DNA of 64,000 bases. Source: Isoetes taiwanensis (Eukaryota; Streptophyta; Lycopodiopsida; Isoetales; Isoetaceae). The stretch lies in assembly GCA_021234155.1 (NCBI GenBank), contig JAJEKV010000021.1, forward strand, positions 11,463,523-11,527,522. The letters are read 5' to 3'. Shown in pieces: positions 57,347 to 64,000 of this stretch. The notes under the pieces are model-generated. The model ran no database searches and was not told where the DNA came from. It was given only the letters and a program-made list of their open reading frames with translations. A program made the position numbers and the translations under genes. Positions within the stretch are counted from its first letter, which is position 1; each line of letters begins with the position of its first letter.

Positions 57347-57840
57347 TCCTTCTTATCTAAGTGAGACGCCTCTAAGTCTGTCTGGGGAAAAAAAAATCAG
57401 GAAAGTAACTTGGATAAAAAATTGAAAAGTACAAGGTTCATAGATGTCCAGCCCTGCCTGCTTTCTGCTGCACTATCGGAGATGGCTTGCCTGGCACAGA
57501 AGCCGGATCCGTAGAAGCTACAGCGATGGTTATGGCGGCCCTAATTTTTTCGCCGCCATTTTATGAAGAGATGCGGCAGTTTCACCAGGCACAAAAACTT
57601 TCGTCTTTTCTTTCTTCCGTCTGCTAGGGCCATGACACTAGGTATGAATAATGCAGTTATTCTTGTGCATTTATTCAGCTCTATTTTAGCTGGAATAATC
57701 ATCTCCATGAGCATAGATTTGCTAAGTTTAAAGCTGCAGCCAAAGGCAAGTTTCGAGCCTTTGTTAATTGATCCATTGTTCTGCCAAAGCTTCTAGCAGT
57801 CTTGCATCAAATTGGAGAATGAAATGAGTTTGCTGTTTTG
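57347..57840 (+). repeat. Tandem duplication, unit 1
   Basis: Starts 'ttccttcttatctaagtgag'. It is repeated at 57885-58364. Each unit carries a 77-codon open frame (57563-57796 and 58091-58324) starting MKRCGSFTRHKNF with a hydrophobic LVHLFSSILAGIIISMSI segment. The product is unknown, and the frame may be chance despite being open in both. Confidence 0.9.
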
Positions 57841-57884
57841 AAATCCGCATGCATAACATCCATATGCCCAATCCAATCCAAATT

Positions 57885-58364
57885 CCTTCTTATCTAACTG
57901 AGACGTCTCTAAGCCTGTCGGGGAAAAAAAAATCAGCTTGCATAAAAAATTGAAAAGTACAAGGTTCATAGATGTGCAGCCTTGTCTGCTTTCTGCTGCA
58001 CTACCGAAGATGGCTTGCCTGGCAAAGAAACCGGGTCCGTAGAAGCTACAGCGATGGCTATGGCGGCCCCAATTTTTTCGCCGCTGCTTTATGAAGAGAT
58101 GCGGCAGTTTCACCAGGCACAAAAACTTTCAGCTTTTCTTTCTTCCGTCTGTTAGGGCCACGGCACTAGGTATGAATAATGCAGTTATTCTTGTGCATTT
58201 ATTCAACTCTATTTTAGCTGGAATAATCATCTCTATGAGCATAGATTTGCTGAGTCTAAAGCTGCAGCCGAGGGCAAGTTCCGAGCCTTTGTTAATTGAT
58301 CCATTGTTCTGCCAAAGCTTCTAGCATTTTTGCATCAAATTGGTGAATGAAATGAGTTTGATGT
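57885..58364 (+). repeat. Tandem duplication, unit 2
   Basis: About 90% similar to 57347-57840. Its last bases, 'aatgagtttgatgt', are interrupted by the gypsy LTR at 58365; unit 1 reads 'aatgagtttgctgttttgaa' there. Confidence 0.9.
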
Positions 58365-59476
58365 TGTGACGTTCCACGTATTTATACGCTATACATATAA
58401 CTACTGTGATACGTCACCATGTATGTGGGTCTATAAATAGGGATTAGGAGCTAACATTAAAAGTGGTTTAAGTTAGCTATACTAAATAATTATAGATTAG
58501 TTAATCTAACTAACCTAATTAAGCTAATAAATAATATTAATTATCTAATAAGGGGAGCCATCTGGCCCAAATTGGTTGGGCCAGAGGTGACTTGCTATTC
58601 CAAGGAGGCAAGCTGGGCCTCCACCCCAATCCTGCCCATTTTTCGATTTGGGGAAGATTGGAGAAGGGAGGAGCAGCTTGAGCATAACAACTAACCTTGA
58701 ACAGACAGCCAAGACACAGGTCAGTCTTTAGGTAGGTAATGTGTTCTAAATCTAACCCTTGTATGAGTAGGTGAATGATCAAACTCTCTTTTATGCTCTA
58801 ATGGAGATTATGATGGATGGTTTCAATATGAATGTTCTTTCCTTCTGTTCCTCTGGCCACCCATGGAAGCACCGTGCTTTGGAAGGGGGTTCCCCATTTC
58901 CTGCCTCATCGGACCGGGAAGATGTAACCCAGAGTAGTCTCGTCGGGTGATTCCATGAGATTACATCTTCGGAAGGCTACAACCATGCCATAGCGTGATT
59001 CAATCTATCTGCAAAGTGTGCACAGGAGGGGCGGATGGAGTGGACTACCCTAGCCATTGTTCTATGCCAGCCAATGCCTTTGCCATGACTCCGTCTGTTG
59101 TTATCTAGAGGCCTTGACCATCAGTTGATTCTCTAGAGTCTGAGCCCTGGGTAGAGCCCTTCTTTTCGGTGCATCTCCTTTGTTATGTTGGTATTCTATT
59201 GTATTCGTGTGGATGATGATGGGCCGCCCTTCATGGCGGTATATTATTTATTTGTATTGTTGCTAGGTGCTAACTTGTATGTACGCTTCCGCTATATAGG
59301 ATCCCCATAGACGGCGTGGGACGAATGACACCTCCGTGTCCTTCACTTGGACACTTGGCCATCACAAATGGTCCGAGTCCGACGGAGGGACTTTCTGTGG
59401 TGATGAGGTCGCCATGGAAGGGGAATTTCCCGTATTTATATGATGGGAGCATCGTATAGGCACGGGGAGCGTCACA
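58365..59476 (+). mobile_element. Ty3/gypsy 5' LTR
   Basis: The ends TGTGACG and CGTCACA form perfect 7-bp terminal inverted repeats. A PBS follows after one base. It is homologous to the minus-oriented LTR at 54126-55491. Confidence 0.92.
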
Positions 59477-59477
59477 A

Positions 59478-59490
59478 TGGTATCAGAGCA
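59478..59490 (+). promoter_or_regulatory. Primer-binding site (tRNA-iMet)
   Basis: TGGTATCAGAGCA, an exact plant PBS, one base after the LTR. Confidence 0.95.
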
Positions 59491-59927
59491 TGATTCTGGT
59501 AGACCAGGTCATTGCACTAGCCATACTCAAGGGAGGGTATTTTCTCTAGTATAGAGGTACTTAGATACCTCTAGGGAGGAAGTGTCTGACTAATTGATTA
59601 AGAACGGGTGAAGTAGAGTAAATTTTTTTTATGAAGTATTAGGGTAAAATATGTTGAGTTTTTGTCAGCATAGGGTCCCTTAATACTTAGGGTCATAACT
59701 TTCTCTAGGAGGCTCAGATTGGACTGATTTTTGTTTCATTGTAACGGGGACCCCTTAATTAGCCTAGGGCGACCTCAGACCTGTTGGCAGCATCAAAAAT
59801 TCGGCTAAAAAGGCAAAATTGGCACCGGCGGGGTTTTGGGTGTTTAAAATTTGATGTGGAACGTCCAAATCTGCCTCGGCGCCGAAAAATACGTATGCCG
59901 TATTTATATATATAAAATTTTTTCATT

Positions 59928-60042
<115 letters not shown>

Positions 60043-60289
60043 ATTTTGAATTCAAAAAATTTCCGGAACTTTCTTTTTGCGTTCGTTTTTCTTCTGCGCC
60101 CCCTGTACCTGCGACGCCATAGCCGCCGGAGTGAGCTCGACCCGCCATAGCCGCGGGACCATGTCTGCGCGCCATAGCTAACCTCGACCACGCATACCTG
60201 CCATAACCAACCTTGATTGAGTTGACCGCCATAACTGCCAGACCGCGTCCGCTTGCCCTTGCTATCCTACCTAGCAACTATCTAAACCT

Positions 60290-61180
60290 ATGTCTTCCGA
60301 TGACATGGCTCGCATACGCATGGAGCAAACATATGAGAGGCTCAGCATCGTCCAGATCTTTGTTGTCCTTGGGTCGCTTCTTGGCGTCAATCCTGAACCC
60401 GAGAAAGTGGAACTCCTCATAAACTAGTTGGCCTTACGCTTGGGGTCAGGAGGGAGGATCCCCTTTCCCGTATTCCACTTAACTGAGCGATATCTCCTAA
60501 AGCTTAATGCTTTGGGAGAAATGTATACATTGTTGGAACAGGCGGATCAGGTATTGATGCTCACCAAGTTCTTCCCGCCCGAATCTACGGCCAATGACTC
60601 CGAAGCCGCCTGGGTAGACGCACAGAGGGTGATGGACATGGCCTTAGAGGCTGATGCCAGGGAGGTAGCAAGGGGAGACGCGCAAGCTCGGGGAGAGGAG
60701 TATATCTATCTCGGGGATGGCGAGTTCATTGATGATGGCAATCCCTTTTTGTTGCCATCCTATTACTATGATGAGAAGACTGAGACCTTCCTATGGGATG
60801 ATCTCCCTGAGTATTTCACTCCCCTACTCCAACAGCGTGTTGAACTGGAGATGGCTGCCATGCTCCTTGTCGAGATACATCGACGGACCAAAGTCCGTTT
60901 GAGGCTAGAACAGCATGCTCAGAGGGTGATTGAGAATATTAGGGAAGTAGAGGAGGCCCAGACACAAGTTCAGACTCAGTCCGAGGGCCGTACCATCCAG
61001 AGGAAGCGCAAAAACACTCCACAGCGGAAGGGAGGGCAGTATAAGAAGCAACTGCAAGCGGCAGGAGGGGTCGGAAAAGCCCAGAGTGCCCACCGCCATG
61101 AGGCCCTAGTCAGACGGGCTAACCACCCTACCACTGGCGGCAAGACTCTTATTTTGCCTCTACCACCTAGGCGCCAATAG
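60290..61180 (+). CDS. Gag-like ORF of the gypsy-like element, with an in-frame UAG
   Basis: An ATG at 60290 opens MSSDDMARIRMEQTYERLSI and reaches VEKVELL-like text ending EPEKVELLIN, then a UAG (60425-60427). The same frame continues open for 250 codons: GRIPFPVFHLTERYLLKLNA, DQVLMLTKFFPPES, an acidic middle (LGDGEFIDDGNPF) and helical VELEMAAMLLVEIHRR. A Lys/Arg/Gln-rich tail (TIQRKRKNTPQRKGGQYKK) ends at a UAG (61178-61180). I do not recognise the family; position after PBS and leader suggests gag. No CCHC knuckle is present. The next frame segment is an H3 fold. Confidence 0.55.
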
Positions 61181-61465
61181 AGGAAGCACCGGTTCAAAGC
61201 TGATACTGTAGCCCTAAGGGAGATCCGGAAATACCAAAAAACAACGGAATTCCTGATACGCAAACTGCCCTTCCAGCGTTTGGTGCGCGAAATTGCCCAA
61301 GAATTTAAGACTGATCTGCGCTTTCAGATGCACGCCATCCTTGCTCTTCGAGAGGCCGCCGAAGACTATTTGGTTGCTCCCGGGGGGTGCCAACCTCTGC
61401 GCTATTCATGCCAAATGCCTAAGAAATTGGCTCTAGCTCGACGAATCTGCGGAGATCCGATATAA
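61181..61465 (+). pseudogene. Histone H3-like domain in frame with the gag-like ORF
   Basis: Directly after the UAG at 61178 the frame reads [60 protein letters not shown] and EDYLV. This is the alphaN-alpha1-loop1-alpha2 core of histone H3, with loop 1 of canonical length. After YLV the sequence shifts frame: ANLCAIHAK (alpha3 start) is readable one frame over, R-V-T-I is missing, and [13 protein letters not shown] returns in the first frame before a TAA. So it is a damaged H3. Residues such as EAAEDYLV occur in CENH3s, but loop 1 is canonical H3, so I leave the variant open. The normal tail ARTKQTARKS is absent; the region before it is the gag-like Lys/Arg-rich tail. Confidence 0.88.
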
Positions 61466-63320
61466 GGTTTTGAAAGTTCTTGTGACCAAAAGTGTTGGTT
61501 GTATATATAAAAACATTTGTACTCTAAATATCGTTCTGAATATATATATCATATCTATCTGTTGATCTCAACAATGTATTTTCTAAATATTATGAAAAAA
61601 TAATAACTAGCAAAAAGGCACGCCAGAGGCTATAGAAAATAAAGTCATAAAGTATTATAAATTGAATTAAATTGGATACCAAAAGATAATTGAGATGTCA
61701 TTTATGTCAAAATGAATTTCAAAGTGCGAATAGCATACGTTTTTTAATGCATGTCCAGGTCCTTTCAGGGGGGGGGGCTTTTTCAGATAGGCAATTTACT
61801 TGACAGTACTGCAATACAAGTTCATTTGTGATTAAACAATAAAAGATGAAACAAGATTAGGGAGTAGCAATAGTAATCTTTAATTTTTAGCAGATCGCAT
61901 CTCCAAAGGAGTCATACATCTCACAGTATTCTGTGTTAAAAATAAATGGTTAAGTTCCAGTAGCAATAGGGGATGGAAAATAGGAAGATTTTGTTAGAAG
62001 TACAGAGGCTGGGAGTTTATCCTTTGAGCGCAAGAGAAAGAAACCAAAATTGCTTGGTCTTCTTCTTGTTCCATAAGCATTTGGCCGAAAGCAAAACAAT
62101 GCTTGAAAATATGGTATACCCTAAATACAAAAGGACATAAGAAACTAATATGAAATCAAAACCTAGCTTGTTAACATAAGAATAAAAATGTGAGAGAAAG
62201 TAATAAAAAACACAACCAAAATTAACATCATTAGAGACCATGGCATTCGTTCACATGCCTCTAGGATGACGTATACAGCATTAGGCCGAACGAAACCATT
62301 GCAATTTGGAATATTGTGTTTTACCAAGGCCTTACCACCAAAGGCAACATATGCGCCAAGTACTAAAAGGAGCTTATGTATATGGTCTATTATGAAAATG
62401 ATTATGAAAAACAAATAATGAAGTAATATCACATTAGATACTACAAAATAACAGACCTTAAATGCTGGACTTGAACTTCTCCTTTCAGCTGCATTATTCA
62501 GCTTGTCCACAAAGCCTTATTTATGCCAATTCTGAAGAAAGTGTGATGGATTGCTAAAACTAAAAGGTTGATTTGATGTTTGTGTAACTCAAGGATTTGT
62601 CCAACATATAATGAGGTTATTATATCTTTCTGAAAGAATATATGCATACCTCATGAATGAATGAAATTGACTGTGCAGAACACCTTTACCAATGCATATT
62701 ATGGAAATGCCCTTTCTTCTCTTCACATTTAGGCATTGTATATGGTCCTCCTGTTAAATAATGTCCCAAACTCAAGTATGTCACCTAACCATGGTGCAAA
62801 ACACTGATGAACTAAGCTGTATAATCAAAGTATTTCTAATCTCAGTTATTGGCTACTCACATCAATTCCCAGCCTAATAGATGGAGATGAAGAGACCCCT
62901 AAGAATGCTCCAAAAAATGTGCACAAAATTTGAGGGAAGTTCCAGGGTTTCTGCTAAAGTGTATTTACAAGTGGACGTTTTCTAGTAAGTGAATAGGTGG
63001 ATGCTTCCTAGAATCAGCTGGGTTGCAATTGTTGTGGCTCACGGCCAAATGCCTTAGAATGCAATAAGTAAATAAAGTGTAAGTATGTTAAGCTCGTGGT
63101 CATCACAATGGAAACTTTCTTCAAGAAAAGCTAGTTCACCAAAATGTCATTAATGCCATGAATTCTAGGCATTGGCATCATGTATATGCCAAAGGTTTTC
63201 AACTTGACAAATTAAGGTGTAATCTCATAGAGCACAATGATTTTGGTGCACTAGAGTACTGAAACAAGACACAGTTATATTCTTTATTGCAAATATTAAA
63301 TCAATAGGTGTGTTGAAGAG
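61466..63320. other. Unassigned AT-rich DNA
   Basis: No 3' LTR, pol domain or gene recognised. A G9 run lies near 61770. A hydrophobic minus-strand frame at 62510-62017 has no family motif; its start 'DKLNNAAERRSSSPAFK' ends at a possible donor AAG|GTCTGT, so one small exon there is conceivable. Confidence 0.4.
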
Positions 63321-63323
63321 TCG

Positions 63324-63965
63324 TTGAGTGAGAATGAATTTAATGGATTTCAATCTCATGAGAACTACCACTTTAGATATGCATGCAAAATGTGGGAGCT
63401 GGATATTTTAAAAAGTGGATATAAATGCAATGATCATCATGATGAGGGTACTTCTTTGTTTGTTCTACAGAATTCTGATAGCATGAGAGGTAAAGATATA
63501 TTACCAGACAAGATGAATAGCGCTGTAGAATTGGGTAAGCATATTCATGCACAGATCATTCACACTGGTTACCTTATAGGCAATGCCCGGAGGAAGCACT
63601 TGCAGTGTTTTTTGTATGCTGCGTGTATCCAACATGATGAATTTTTCTTTTGCTAGCTCTAAAAACATGCTTGAAGCCTGACAAAGTCATGTTATTTAGC
63701 ATGCTGAAAGCTTGTGGCAGTACTGAGTGGTCAAGAGTGAGATCCATGATGATGCAAAGTGTAGGAATATGGAAAACGCATGCAAAGTCTGTAAAGCCTC
63801 CTTAAGAAGAATGTTGTGTCCCAGAGTGCCATGATCTGTGGATATGCTCAGCTTGAGAATGTGGATATGCTCAGCTTGAGAATGCAGCATGGGCTGTGTA
63901 TATTTTTGAGAATATGAAAAAGGAATTAAGCTCCTTATACAACATGTTGGATTGGTATATTTCAA
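63324..63965 (+). pseudogene. PPR protein fragment
   Basis: The open frame to 63656 includes AVELGKHIHAQIIHTGYLIG, the start of a PPR. After frame shifts the strand encodes CLKPDKVMLFSMLKACGSTE, VVSQSAMICGYAQLENVDML (compare V-V-S-W-N-A-M-I-x-G-Y-A-Q) and IFENMKKELS. Helical-repeat spacing and motif wording fit PLS-type PPR proteins. Stops prevent translation. It may continue beyond the window. Confidence 0.7.
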
Positions 63966-64000
63966 TTCTATGAATGACTAGCAACAAATGCATCTCACGA

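Noticed and set aside
61181-61465. CENH3 call for the H3-like domain
   Set aside because: Loop 1 has canonical H3 length and wording; only EAAEDYLV hints at CENH3.

Overview
The window looks like nuclear DNA of a land plant with a large, transposon-saturated genome. Plant-type Copia and Ty3/gypsy elements with tRNA-iMet primer sites, a PIF/Harbinger transposase, PPR-protein fragments and a plant TKL-like kinase support this. A fern or other non-seed plant is my guess, not shown by the sequence. There are no rRNA genes, no convincing functional tRNA gene and no prokaryotic features. The only near-intact host gene is a protein kinase (47253-49320, minus). A short run of host-like exons (36977-37416, plus) abuts a retrotransposon.

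Layout: 1-3376 is a decayed LINE with tandem monomers upstream and a (CTTC)n tail. 4400-11004 is an ORF-poor stretch, A-rich on the plus strand, with degenerate tandem repeats, a long hairpin and an 85-bp direct repeat at 5712 and 10920. 11005-14037 holds a decayed gypsy 5' region and gag, cut off by a second copy of the hairpin. 14440-17275 (minus) carries a tRNA-derived SINE-like sequence and a broken multi-exon gene ending in an NIF/FCP1-type HAD phosphatase domain. 17466-19900 is a minus-strand LINE.

20170-36976 is a nest. A minus-strand Copia element has its left LTR split twice: first by a LINE of about 3.7 kb with a (TATTC)n tail (20222-23967), then by a 7.7-kb TIR-bounded DNA element (24192-31859). 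That DNA element carries a second NIF/FCP1-like phosphatase gene and, convergently, a decayed transposase-like gene. 37820-39365 is a 5'-truncated LINE with an intact 308-codon C-terminal ORF. 40625-41924 is a PIF/Harbinger transposase pseudogene, followed by three tandem hairpin units.

43845-45095 holds a transposase-like fragment and one arm of an inverted duplication whose other arm is at 56590-57212. 51540-56463 contains LINE tails, a gypsy 3' LTR (minus), a PPR pseudogene and an LTR/primer-binding-site junction. 57347-58364 is a tandem duplication. 58365-61465 is the 5' part of a gypsy-like element (LTR, PBS, GA microsatellite, gag-like frame) whose reading frame runs, past UAG codons, into a histone-H3 fold. 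A PPR pseudogene ends the window.

Three observations stand out: (i) two NIF/FCP1-like phosphatases with a D-x-N variant motif in transposon-dense sequence, one inside a TIR element; (ii) an H3-like domain downstream of a retroelement gag-like ORF in the same frame; (iii) five LINE 3' ends sharing a two-hairpin structure whose stems vary but keep pairing.
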